Source: Rugamonas rivuli
GTDB lineage: Bacteria > Pseudomonadota > Gammaproteobacteria > Burkholderiales > Burkholderiaceae_D
Direction of reading: 5' to 3'
Assembly: GCF_009380165.1 (NCBI RefSeq)
Contig: NZ_WHUF01000002.1
Span: 248,001-312,000 of the forward strand
Length of the DNA stretch: 64,000 bases
Positions within the stretch are counted from its first letter, which is position 1. Each line of letters starts with the position of its first letter. The notes below the pieces were generated by a model. That model saw only the letters and a program-made list of their open reading frames with translations, had not been told where the DNA came from and did not search any database. The position numbers and the translations under genes are program-made. Positions 25,821-34,173 of the stretch are shown here, one piece after another.

Positions 25821-27561
25821 ACGGATTGAAAACCTGTACGCGGCCGTCGCGGCGCGGCCCGCCGACGGCGTGGCCGGCTGGTGTGCCGGCGCCGCCGTGG
25901 ACAACGCGGCCTGGCTGGCGCGTGCACGCGCATGGCACGCGCTGCTGCGCGGCCTGCCGGGCAGCGACTTCGCGCTCTACCTGGACGATAGCCTGGAATT
26001 CGGCGCAGCCTTGCTGGGCGCCTGGCATGCCGGTAAAACCATCTGGCTGAGCGCCGATACACTGGATGCCAGCTGCGCTGCCTTGCGCGGCTCGGTGGAC
26101 GGCTTCCTCGGCCAGTTCCCGGCGGAGCTGCTGCCGATGCAGCCGGCCGAATCGGGCGCGGTGTCCAGCCCCGAACAAATGGGCGGCGTCCTGTCCGCCG
26201 ATCTGCCTGCGCTGGTGGTGTTCACCTCCGGCAGCACCGGCGCGGCGCAAGCCATCCCCAAGAAACTCTCGCAACTGGCGAGCGAGGTCGCAACCCTCGA
26301 CGTGCTGTTCGGCGCCACCGCAGGCGATGCCGCCGTGCTGGCGACCGTCTCGCACCAGCATATCTACGGCCTGCTGTTCAAGGTCTTGTGGCCTTTGAGT
26401 AGCGGCCGCGCGGTCCACGCGCTCAGCATCGCCTATCCGGAAGAACTGGCTGCCGCCATCGCCGCCGGCCCGTGCGTGCTGGTAGCCAGCCCGGCGCACC
26501 TGAAACGCTTGCCGGACCATCTGGACTGGAGCGGCGCCGCGCGCGCGCTGCGCGCCGTGTTCTCGTCCGGCGGACCGTTGGCTGCGGACGCCGCGCTGGC
26601 CGCTGGAGCCTTGCTGGGCAGCGTGCCGGTGGAAGTGTATGGCAGCTCGGAGACCGGCGGCGTGGCCTGGCGTCAGCGCAGCGGCGTCGCCGACGACGCC
26701 TGGCAGCCTTTCCCCACTGTGGCATGGCGCCTCGGCGCGGACGACACGCTGGAAGTGCGGTCGCCGCACCTGGCCGACGACAACTGGCTGGCGCTGGCCG
26801 ACCGCGCAGCGCGCAGCGGCGAGCAGCGCTTCCTGCTGCTGGGCCGCAGCGACCGCATCGTCAAGATCGAAGAGAAGCGCATTTCGCTGACGGGGATGGA
26901 GGCGGCGCTGCTGGCCTGCGGCCTGGCGGCCGAAGCCCGCGTGGTGCTGTGCGAGCCGGATGGCGGCGAACGCCAGCGCCTGGCGGCCTTCATCGTGCCG
27001 ACGCCGCGAGGCCGCGAACTGCTGGCGGCCGAAGGCAAACCCGCGCTCAACGCCCGCCTGCGCGCCGTGCTGGCCGCGACCGTGGATGCGGTCGCGCTGC
27101 CGCGCCGCTGGCGCTACCTGGATCAGATGCCGGTCAATGCCCAGGGCAAGACCACGCTGGCCGCCTTGCTGGCGCTGCTCGGCAGCGACGATGGCACCAC
27201 CGGCCAGCGCCCGCGCTTCCCGCGCATGCGTGAGCTGGAACGCGAACCGCTGCGCGTGCTGCTGGAAGTGGACGCGCCGGCCGACCTGCTGTACTTCGAC
27301 GGCCACTTCGACGTCGCGCCCATCCTGCCTGGCGTGGTGCAGGTCGACTGGGCCATCCACTACGGCCGCCAATATTTCAGCCTGCCGCCGCGCTTCCTGG
27401 GTGTGAACGCGCTCAAGTTCCAGCAGGTGATACAACCGGAGCTGCCGGTGCAGCTGGAGCTGGTGCACGACACGGCCAAGGGCTGCCTGCAATTCCGCTA
27501 CCTGTCGGACGCCGGGCAGCACGCCAGCGGCCGCGTCATGCTGGGAGGCGCGGATGCCTGA
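25813..27561 (+). CDS. apeH: ApeH-ApeI fusion: aryl acid AMP-ligase plus hotdog dehydratase
   Basis: Protein of 582 aa with two activities. Residues 1 to about 460 are an ANL-type ligase: ATP loop FTSGSTGAAQAIPKK, A5 motif EVYGSSETGG, and the C-terminal subdomain VNAQGKTTLAAL with the catalytic Lys. It should activate an aryl acid and load it on an ACP. The last 115 residues form a thioester-dehydratase hotdog with active His498 in YFDGHFDVAPILPGVV, matching ApeI, which is a separate gene in enterobacterial clusters. The fusion keeps the ApeH-ApeI order. Its stop overlaps the GT2 gene by eight bases. Confidence 0.88.
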   Translation: MSERIENLYAAVAARPADGVAGWCAGAAVDNAAWLARARAWHALLRGLPGSDFALYLDDSLEFGAALLGAWHAGKTIWLSADTLDASCAALRGSVDGFLGQFPAELLPMQPAESGAVSSPEQMGGVLSADLPALVVFTSGSTGAAQAIPKKLSQLASEVATLDVLFGATAGDAAVLATVSHQHIYGLLFKVLWPLSSGRAVHALSIAYPEELAAAIAAGPCVLVASPAHLKRLPDHLDWSGAARALRAVFSSGGPLAADAALAAGALLGSVPVEVYGSSETGGVAWRQRSGVADDAWQPFPTVAWRLGADDTLEVRSPHLADDNWLALADRAARSGEQRFLLLGRSDRIVKIEEKRISLTGMEAALLACGLAAEARVVLCEPDGGERQRLAAFIVPTPRGRELLAAEGKPALNARLRAVLAATVDAVALPRRWRYLDQMPVNAQGKTTLAALLALLGSDDGTTGQRPRFPRMRELEREPLRVLLEVDAPADLLYFDGHFDVAPILPGVVQVDWAIHYGRQYFSLPPRFLGVNALKFQQVIQPELPVQLELVHDTAKGCLQFRYLSDAGQHASGRVMLGGADA

Positions 27562-28303
27562 CTTTAAACCCTGCATCGTGGTCCCCGTGTACAACCACGA
27601 ACACGCGATCGCTGCGGTGCTGGACGGGCTGCTGCGTCACGGCACGCCGTGCATCCTGGTCGACGACGGCAGCAGCGCCGCCTGCGCCGCCGTGCTGGAC
27701 GCGCTGGCGCTGCGGCATGCGGGCAGCGTCACGCTGGTGCGCCTGCCGCAGAACCAGGGCAAGGGCAGGGCGGTGCTGGGCGGCTTCCGCCGCGCCGCGG
27801 AACTCGGATACAGCCACGTGCTGCAGATCGACGCCGACGGCCAGCACAATACCGCTGACGTACCGGCCTTCCTGGCGCAGGCGGCCGCCCATCCGGACGC
27901 CGTCATCGCCGGCCATCCGGTCTACGACGAGTCGGTGCCCAAGGCCCGCCTGTACGGCCGCTACGCCACCCACATCTGGGTGTGGATAAATACGCTGTCG
28001 TTCGACATCAAGGATTCGATGTGCGGCTTCCGCGTCTATCCGGTCGCCCCGGTCAATGCGCTGGCGGCGCGGCGTCCCATCGGCGCGCGCATGAACTTCG
28101 ATACCGACATCCTGGTGCGGCTGTTCTGGGACGGCCTGCAGGTGATCAACCTGCCGACCCGCGTCAGCTATCCGTCGGACGGCGTATCGCACTTCCGCGT
28201 ATGGCGCGACAATGTGCTGATCTCGTGGATGCACACCAAGCTGTTCTTCGGCATGCTGCCTCGCATCCCGCGTCTGCTGGCGCGCAAATGGCAGGTTCGA
28301 TGA
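27554..28303 (+). CDS. apeJ: Family 2 glycosyltransferase (N-terminal half of ApeJ)
   Basis: GT-A enzyme of 249 aa. Motifs CIVVPVYNHEHAI, ILVDDGSS, NQGKGRAVLGGFRRA and the DXD-like LQIDADGQH are all present. The C-terminus is amphipathic. In other APE clusters GT2 and LpxL-type acyltransferase are one protein (ApeJ); here they are two genes with a four-base ATGA overlap. Probably glycosylates the lipid anchor of the polyene. Confidence 0.83.
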   Translation: MPDFKPCIVVPVYNHEHAIAAVLDGLLRHGTPCILVDDGSSAACAAVLDALALRHAGSVTLVRLPQNQGKGRAVLGGFRRAAELGYSHVLQIDADGQHNTADVPAFLAQAAAHPDAVIAGHPVYDESVPKARLYGRYATHIWVWINTLSFDIKDSMCGFRVYPVAPVNALAARRPIGARMNFDTDILVRLFWDGLQVINLPTRVSYPSDGVSHFRVWRDNVLISWMHTKLFFGMLPRIPRLLARKWQVR

Positions 28304-29241
28304 GCGCGCGCGGTCGGCACTGGGCCTCCATCAACGAACTCAGTTTCGTCGCCGGCATGCGCCTGCTGTTCTGGATCTGCCGCGTGTTCGGCCGCTGGCC
28401 GTTCCGCGTGGTGCTGTATCCGGTGCTGGGCTGGTATGTGCTGACCAAGCCGCTGCCGCGCCGCGCTTCGCAGGAATACCTGCGGCGCGTGGCAGGCTAC
28501 ACGTCGACGGCGGTGCCGGGCGTGCTGCACCACTTCGCCGCTTTCGGCGAGAGCATTCTGGACAAGATGCTGCTGTGGGGCGGCTTGTTCAAGCTCGATA
28601 CGGTCGACCTGCACGGCAGCGAACTGATTACCGACGCACTTGCGGCGGGGCGCGGCGGCCTGCTGATCTGCGCCCACCTGGGCAACCTGGAGCTGTGCCG
28701 CGTGCTGTCGCGCCAGCGCCGCGACATGAAGCTGACGGTGCTGGTGCACACCAAGCACGCGCAGGCTTTCAACGACATGCTGGCCCGCCTGAATCCCGAC
28801 AGCCAGCTCAATCTGATGCAGGTGACGGAGATGTCCCCGGCCACCGCGATCTTGCTGTCCGAGCGCGTGGCGCGCGGCGAGTTCGTGGTCATCGCCGGCG
28901 ACCGCGTGCCGGTGTCGCACAATCCGCGCGTGGCGATCGCCGACTTTCTCGGCGAGCCGGCCGCCTTCCCGGTCGGCCCCTACGTGCTGGCCAATATCCT
29001 GCAATGCCCGGTCTACCTGCTGTTCTCTGCCCGCCAGGGGCGCAGGTCGGCCGTGCATTTCGAAGCCTTCCGCGACGCCGTGCGCATTCCTCGCCAGGGC
29101 CGCGACGCCGCCTTCCAGCAGCTGGCCGCCGATTATGCGCGGCGGCTGGAGTACCACAGCCTGCGCACGCCGCTGCAGTGGTTTAACTTTTACGATTTCT
29201 GGCACTTACCCCAATTGGAACGTTCCGATGCACCTCGCTGA
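28300..29241 (+). CDS. LpxL/HtrB-like lipid acyltransferase (C-terminal half of ApeJ)
   Basis: Membrane acyltransferase of 313 aa starting MSARGRHWAS, with an N-terminal hydrophobic helix (about 18-45). The lauroyl-acyltransferase pattern is visible: LLICAHLGNLELCR (HX4E-type box H-L-G-N-L-E), VLVHTKHAQAFNDML and FVVIAGDRVPVS. It probably transfers an acyl chain or the polyene itself to the glycosylated carrier lipid. Start 28300 overlaps the GT2 stop; its end overlaps the ammonia lyase by 14 bases. Confidence 0.85.
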   Translation: MSARGRHWASINELSFVAGMRLLFWICRVFGRWPFRVVLYPVLGWYVLTKPLPRRASQEYLRRVAGYTSTAVPGVLHHFAAFGESILDKMLLWGGLFKLDTVDLHGSELITDALAAGRGGLLICAHLGNLELCRVLSRQRRDMKLTVLVHTKHAQAFNDMLARLNPDSQLNLMQVTEMSPATAILLSERVARGEFVVIAGDRVPVSHNPRVAIADFLGEPAAFPVGPYVLANILQCPVYLLFSARQGRRSAVHFEAFRDAVRIPRQGRDAAFQQLAADYARRLEYHSLRTPLQWFNFYDFWHLPQLERSDAPR

Positions 29242-30799
29242 CATAGCCCAACTTAACACCACGCCGCGCACCGTGCGCTTCGACCGCAACCGTCTGACGA
29301 TCGAGGATATCGTCGACATCGCGCAAGGCCGCGCCGTCGCCGAGCTGTCGGACGATCCGGCCTTCCGCGCCGCCATCGCGCGCGGCGCCGATTTCCTGGA
29401 TCGCCTGCTGCGCGAGGACGGCACCGTCTACGGCGTCACCACCGGCTACGGTGATTCCTGCACCGTGGTGGTGCCGCCGGAACTGGTGGCCGAGCTGCCG
29501 CACCACCTGTACACCTACCACGGCGTCGGCCTGGGCGAGTACTTCACGCCGCCGCAGACGCGGGCCATCCTGGCCTCGCGCCTGGCGTCGCTGAGCAAGG
29601 GCTATTCCGGCGTCAGCGTCGAGCTGCTGTTGCAGATCACGCGCCTGCTCGACGCCGGCCTGCTGCCGCTGATTCCTTCCGAAGGTTCGGTCGGCGCCAG
29701 CGGCGACCTGACGCCGCTGTCCTACCTGGCAGCGGTGCTGTGCGGCGAGCGCGAAGTCTGGCGCGACGGCGTGCAGGTGCCGGCCGCCCAGGCCTTGCAG
29801 GAAGCCGGCATTACGCCGCTGCGCCTGCGGCCGAAGGAAGGACTGGCGATCATGAACGGCACCGCCGTCATGACCGCGCTGGCCTGCATGGCCTACGACC
29901 GCGCCGAATACCTGGTCCAGCTGACCACCCGCATCACGGCCATGGCTTCGTTCGCGATGGATGGCAACGCCCACCACTTCGACGAAGTGCTGTTCTCGGT
30001 CAAGCCGCACGGCGGCATGCAGCAGGTGGCGGCGTGGCTGCGCAGCGACCTGCCGACCGACCAGTGGGAACGCAACGGCAAGCGCCTGCAGGACCGCTAC
30101 TCGATCCGCTGCGCGCCGCACGTGATCGGCGTGCTGGCCGATGCGATGCCGTTCTTCCGCTCATCCATCGAGAATGAACTCAACAGCGCCAACGACAATC
30201 CGCTGATCGACGCCGACAACGAGCGCGTGCTGCACGGCGGCCATTTCTACGGCGGCCATATCGCCTTCGCCATGGACGGCATGAAGAACGCCGTCGCCAA
30301 CCTGGCCGACCTGCTGGACCGCCAGATGGCGCTGCTGGTCGACAGCCGCTACAACCACGGCCTGCCGGCCAACCTGTCCGGCGCCACCGGGGCGCGCGCG
30401 CCGATCAACCATGGCCTGAAGGCTTTGCAGATCAGCGCATCGGCGTGGACGGCGGAAGCGCTCAAGCTGACCATGCCGGCCTCGGTGTTCTCGCGCTCGA
30501 CCGAGTGCCACAACCAGGACAAGGTCAGCATGGGCACCATCGCCGCGCGCGACTGCCTGCGCGTGCTGGAACTGACGGAGCAGGTCGTGGCCGCGCTGCT
30601 GATCACCGTGCGCCAGGGCGTGTGGCTGCGCTGCCAGCTCAGCCCCGAACTGCAACCGCAGGCCGCGCTGGCGGCGATGCAGGAAGCGCTGGGTGCTGAC
30701 ATCAAGCCGGTCGAGGAAGACCGCCGCCTGGAGCCGGACCTGCGCCTGCTGCTGGAGCGCATCCGCGCCAAGGCATGGGATCTGTATGCGCCGAACTAA
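29228..30799 (+). CDS. MIO-type aromatic amino acid ammonia lyase
   Basis: Enzyme of 523 aa of the HAL/PAL/TAL family, which deaminates an aromatic amino acid to an unsaturated aryl acid. The MIO prosthetic group forms from A157-S158-G159 in SVGASGDLTPLSYL. Catalytic Tyr68 is in TVYGVTTGYG and the conserved NSANDNPL block follows. By hand alignment the selectivity pair is Y97-H98 (YTYHGVGLG), not the H-L of bacterial TAL nor the F-L of PAL, so the substrate is uncertain; tyrosine to coumarate is the sensible reading in a pigment cluster. Start at 29228 (MHLADIAQ). It probably supplies the aryl starter for ApeH. Confidence 0.92.
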   Translation: MHLADIAQLNTTPRTVRFDRNRLTIEDIVDIAQGRAVAELSDDPAFRAAIARGADFLDRLLREDGTVYGVTTGYGDSCTVVVPPELVAELPHHLYTYHGVGLGEYFTPPQTRAILASRLASLSKGYSGVSVELLLQITRLLDAGLLPLIPSEGSVGASGDLTPLSYLAAVLCGEREVWRDGVQVPAAQALQEAGITPLRLRPKEGLAIMNGTAVMTALACMAYDRAEYLVQLTTRITAMASFAMDGNAHHFDEVLFSVKPHGGMQQVAAWLRSDLPTDQWERNGKRLQDRYSIRCAPHVIGVLADAMPFFRSSIENELNSANDNPLIDADNERVLHGGHFYGGHIAFAMDGMKNAVANLADLLDRQMALLVDSRYNHGLPANLSGATGARAPINHGLKALQISASAWTAEALKLTMPASVFSRSTECHNQDKVSMGTIAARDCLRVLELTEQVVAALLITVRQGVWLRCQLSPELQPQAALAAMQEALGADIKPVEEDRRLEPDLRLLLERIRAKAWDLYAPN

Positions 30800-31220
30800 C
30801 AAGGACAGCCGCTGGTTCGCGGAAATCGAGATGCAGGTGCAGTTCTTCGACCTGGATCCGATGGAGATCGTCTGGCACGGCCGTTACGTCAAGTACCTGG
30901 AAGTGGTGCGCTGCGCGCTGCTGGACAAGATAGGCTACAACTACCCGCAGATGAAGGAGTCCGGCTACGCGTGGCCGGTGATCGACATGCAGCTGCGCTA
31001 CGTGGGTTCGGCGACGTTCGGCCAGACGCTCAAGCTGCGCGCCGATATCGTCGAATGGGAAAACCGCCTGAAGATCGACTACCTGATCACCGACGCCGCC
31101 ACCGGCAAGCGCCTGAACCGCGCCAGCACCACCATGGTCGCCGTCGATATCGCCACCAAGGAGATGTGCTTCGTGTCGCCTCCTGTGCTGTTTGAAAAAT
31201 TGGGAATAGAGCCTGTATGA
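30786..31220 (+). CDS. apeK: 4HBT-type thioesterase ApeK
   Basis: Hotdog thioesterase of 144 aa starting MRRTNKDSRWF. The 4-hydroxybenzoyl-CoA thioesterase signature FDLDPMEIVWHGRYVKYLE includes the catalytic Asp. It may release or proofread ACP-bound intermediates. It overlaps the lyase by 14 bases and apeL by four. Confidence 0.87.
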   Translation: MRRTNKDSRWFAEIEMQVQFFDLDPMEIVWHGRYVKYLEVVRCALLDKIGYNYPQMKESGYAWPVIDMQLRYVGSATFGQTLKLRADIVEWENRLKIDYLITDAATGKRLNRASTTMVAVDIATKEMCFVSPPVLFEKLGIEPV

Positions 31221-31825
31221 AGCTGATGAAATCGATCCTGCTGGCGGCCGCGCTGACTGCGCTGGGCCAGGCCCACGCCGCCGTGCCGGTGGCGAAGATC
31301 CAGGCCATGCTGGCCAAGCCGCCGGTGATGTGCGGCCGCTTCGACCAGAGCAAGCAGCTGGCCGGCATGAAGAAACCGCTGGCCGCCAACGGCCGCTTCT
31401 GCGTGGTCGCGGGCAAGGGTGTGCTGTGGCGCACGCTGCAGCCTTTCCCCAGCACGCTGCGCCTGACGCGCGACGAAATCGTCAACTACCAGGGCGACCG
31501 CGTGGCGATGCGCCTGGACGCCAAGACCGAGCCGACCGTCCGCATGATCAACAACGTGCTGTTCTCGCTGTTGTCCGGCGACCTTGGCCAGCTGGAGACG
31601 CTGTTCGAGGTGGATGGCACGGTCGACGCCAGCAGCTGGAGCGTGATGCTCAAGCCGCGCCAGGCGGCGCTTGAAAAAGCGATCGGCACCATCAAGCTCG
31701 ATGGCGGCGCCTACGTCAAGAGCATCGTCATGGGCGACGCCGCCGGCGACCGCACCACCATCGTGTTCTCTGCGATCCAGTCGGGCGAAGCCGCGATGAG
31801 CAAGGAAGAGGCGGCGCTGTTTTGA
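31217..31825 (+). CDS. apeL: LolA-like periplasmic lipid carrier ApeL
   Basis: Protein of 202 aa with a signal peptide (cut near AHA-AVP) and a LolA/outer-membrane-carrier fold: RFDQSKQLAGMKKPLAANGRF, LWRTLQPFPSTLRLT and the later hydrophobic strands. It probably ferries the aryl-polyene lipid across the periplasm after ApeM. The gene overlaps apeM by four bases (TTGA). Confidence 0.85.
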   Translation: MKLMKSILLAAALTALGQAHAAVPVAKIQAMLAKPPVMCGRFDQSKQLAGMKKPLAANGRFCVVAGKGVLWRTLQPFPSTLRLTRDEIVNYQGDRVAMRLDAKTEPTVRMINNVLFSLLSGDLGQLETLFEVDGTVDASSWSVMLKPRQAALEKAIGTIKLDGGAYVKSIVMGDAAGDRTTIVFSAIQSGEAAMSKEEAALF

Positions 31826-34173
31826 CCCGCACCCGCCAACTCGCGCTGCTCTGGGCCTTTGCCGTCTGCCTGCTGCTGGGGCATAACGCCTATCTGTGGC
31901 TGGTGCAGCGCATCGTGCCGGACACCGACATCATGGCGCTGCTGCCGGTGCAGGAGCGCGATCCGTTGCTGCAGCAATCGTTCAGCCACATGGTCGATGC
32001 GGCGCAGCAGCGCGTGTTGGTGCTGGTCGGCGCGGCCGACTGGGAAGACGCCAAGCGCGCCGCCGATGCCTACGGCGCCGTGCTCGCGGCCCGCAAGGAT
32101 GTCTTCGAGGCGACGCCGATCAACGAACAGACGCAGAGCGACTGGCTGGCGCTGTTCCAGCAGCATCGCCTGGCGCTGCTGACGGCGCAGCAGGAAGCGC
32201 AGTTGCATCATCAGCCGGCGCAGTTCTGGCTCGAAGCGGCGCTGAACAAATTGTATAGCCCGTTCGGTGGCCCGAACCTCGGTTCGTGGCGCGAAGATCC
32301 ATTCGGCCTGTTCGCCGGCTGGGTGCAGGAGCGCGCGCAGGAAACGCCGGTGCGTCCGCGCGACGGCCACCTGTTCGTCGCCGATGCGCAGCGCCAGTAC
32401 GTGCTGCTGCCGCTGACGCTGAAAGTGCCCGCGCTGTCGATGACGGCGCAGGACACCGTGCTGCCGCTGCTGAAGCAGGCCGGCGACGCCGCCCGCAAGG
32501 CCACGCCGCAAGTCGAATTGATACAGGCCGGCGTGATCCTGCACGCGGCCAACGCCAGCGCGCAGGCCAGCGGCGAGGTGTCGACCATCGGCATCGGCTC
32601 GCTGCTGGGCATTGTGCTGCTGATGTGGTTTGCCTTCCATTCGTTCAAGCCGATTTCCCTGATCCTGCTGTCGATCGGCATCGGCTGCCTCGGCGCGCTG
32701 TCGGTATGCTGGCTGCTGTTCGGCCGCGTGCACTTGATGACGCTAGTGTTCGGCGCGAGCCTGATCGGCGTGGCGCAGGACTACGGCATCTACTTCCTGT
32801 GCAACCGCCTGGCGGCCGACGAGCAACTGGCGTCGCCGGCGCTGCTCAAGCGCCTGCTGCCCGGCCTGGGCCTGACCCTGCTGGCGGCGGTGATCGGCTA
32901 CATGGGACTGGCGTTGACGCCGTTCCCCGGGCTGCGCCAGATGGCGGTGTTTTCCGCGCTCGGCCTGGTGTTCGCCTGGCTGACCGTGGTGTGCTGGTTC
33001 CCGGCGCTGATCGGCAGCCGCACGCTGAAGAGCGGGGCGCTGGTGCGCGGCTATGGCGCGGCCTTGCTGCGCTGGCCTTTGCTGCGCGCGAACCGCACCA
33101 CGCTGCTGGCCGCCGTGGCGTTCGCGCTGGCGGCGGGCTATGGCATCAGCCGCCTGGGCGCCAACGACGATATCCGCCTGCTGCAAAATCCGCCCAAGCA
33201 CCTGATCGCCGACCAGCTCAAGCTGAGCAAGCTGCTGGACGCGCCGACGCCGGTGCAGTACTTCCTGGTGCGCGGCGACTCCGTCGAGACGGTGCTGCAG
33301 CGAGAGGAGGCGCTGAAGGCGAGGCTGGACCTGATGGCCGCGGCGCGGCGCATCTCCGGCTACCAGGCGATGTCCAACTGGGTGCCGTCCGCGCGCACGC
33401 AGGCAGGACGCCTTGCGCTGATTGAAGAAAAACTGTTGGCCGACGGCGGCCCGCTGCAAGCCATCGCCGCGCAGACCGGCGAGGATGCGCAGTGGATCGC
33501 GGCCACCGCCGGCGGCCTGCGCGCGGCCGGTGCGCCGCTGACGCTGGACGCCTTCCTGAAAACTCCGGCCAGCGAGCCATGGCGCCATCTGTGGCTGGGT
33601 GAAACGAATGGCGTCTACGCCAGCATCGTCGCCCTGCGTGGCCTGTCCAACGCTGCCGTGCCGCAGGTGAAGCTGGCCGCCGATGGCCTGCCGGGCGTGC
33701 AATGGGTCGACAAGGTAGCCGAGATTTCATCTGTGCTGGGCCGCTATCGCGAATACATGGGCTGGGTGGTGCTGGGTGCTTATGCGGTGGTGTTCGCGCT
33801 GCTGTTCCCGCGCTACCGGCGCCGTACCTGGCGCGTGCTGGCGCCGACCGCGCTGGCCAGCATCGCCACGCTGGCCTTGCTCGGCTTTGCGTCGCAAAGC
33901 CTTCAGCTGTTCCACGTGCTGGCATTGATGCTGCTGCTGGGCGTAGGCGTCGATTACGGCATCTTCATGCAGGAACATCCGGACCGCCGCGACCGCACGC
34001 CCTGGCTGGCGGTCGGCATGTCGGCGGCGAATACTATCCTGTCCTTTGGCTTGCTGGGCTTGAGTTCCACCCCGGCGCTGCAAGCGTTCGGCCTGACGAT
34101 GCTGCTGGGGACCGCGCTGGTCTGGCTGATCGTTCCCTGTTTTGGCTCCACTAAAGAAAGCAACAATGACTGA
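31822..34173 (+). CDS. apeM: MMPL/RND-type exporter ApeM
   Basis: Inner-membrane exporter of 783 aa with 12 predicted helices and two large periplasmic loops, as in the MMPL superfamily. Proton-relay motif regions are GASLIGVAQDYGIYFL in the first half and LLLGVGVDYGIFMQE in the second. Start is TTG at 31822, overlapping the apeL stop; the first helix begins at once (LALLWAFAVCLLLGHNAYL). Likely extracts the finished polyene lipid from the membrane and hands it to ApeL. Confidence 0.88.
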   Translation: MTRTRQLALLWAFAVCLLLGHNAYLWLVQRIVPDTDIMALLPVQERDPLLQQSFSHMVDAAQQRVLVLVGAADWEDAKRAADAYGAVLAARKDVFEATPINEQTQSDWLALFQQHRLALLTAQQEAQLHHQPAQFWLEAALNKLYSPFGGPNLGSWREDPFGLFAGWVQERAQETPVRPRDGHLFVADAQRQYVLLPLTLKVPALSMTAQDTVLPLLKQAGDAARKATPQVELIQAGVILHAANASAQASGEVSTIGIGSLLGIVLLMWFAFHSFKPISLILLSIGIGCLGALSVCWLLFGRVHLMTLVFGASLIGVAQDYGIYFLCNRLAADEQLASPALLKRLLPGLGLTLLAAVIGYMGLALTPFPGLRQMAVFSALGLVFAWLTVVCWFPALIGSRTLKSGALVRGYGAALLRWPLLRANRTTLLAAVAFALAAGYGISRLGANDDIRLLQNPPKHLIADQLKLSKLLDAPTPVQYFLVRGDSVETVLQREEALKARLDLMAAARRISGYQAMSNWVPSARTQAGRLALIEEKLLADGGPLQAIAAQTGEDAQWIAATAGGLRAAGAPLTLDAFLKTPASEPWRHLWLGETNGVYASIVALRGLSNAAVPQVKLAADGLPGVQWVDKVAEISSVLGRYREYMGWVVLGAYAVVFALLFPRYRRRTWRVLAPTALASIATLALLGFASQSLQLFHVLALMLLLGVGVDYGIFMQEHPDRRDRTPWLAVGMSAANTILSFGLLGLSSTPALQAFGLTMLLGTALVWLIVPCFGSTKESNND

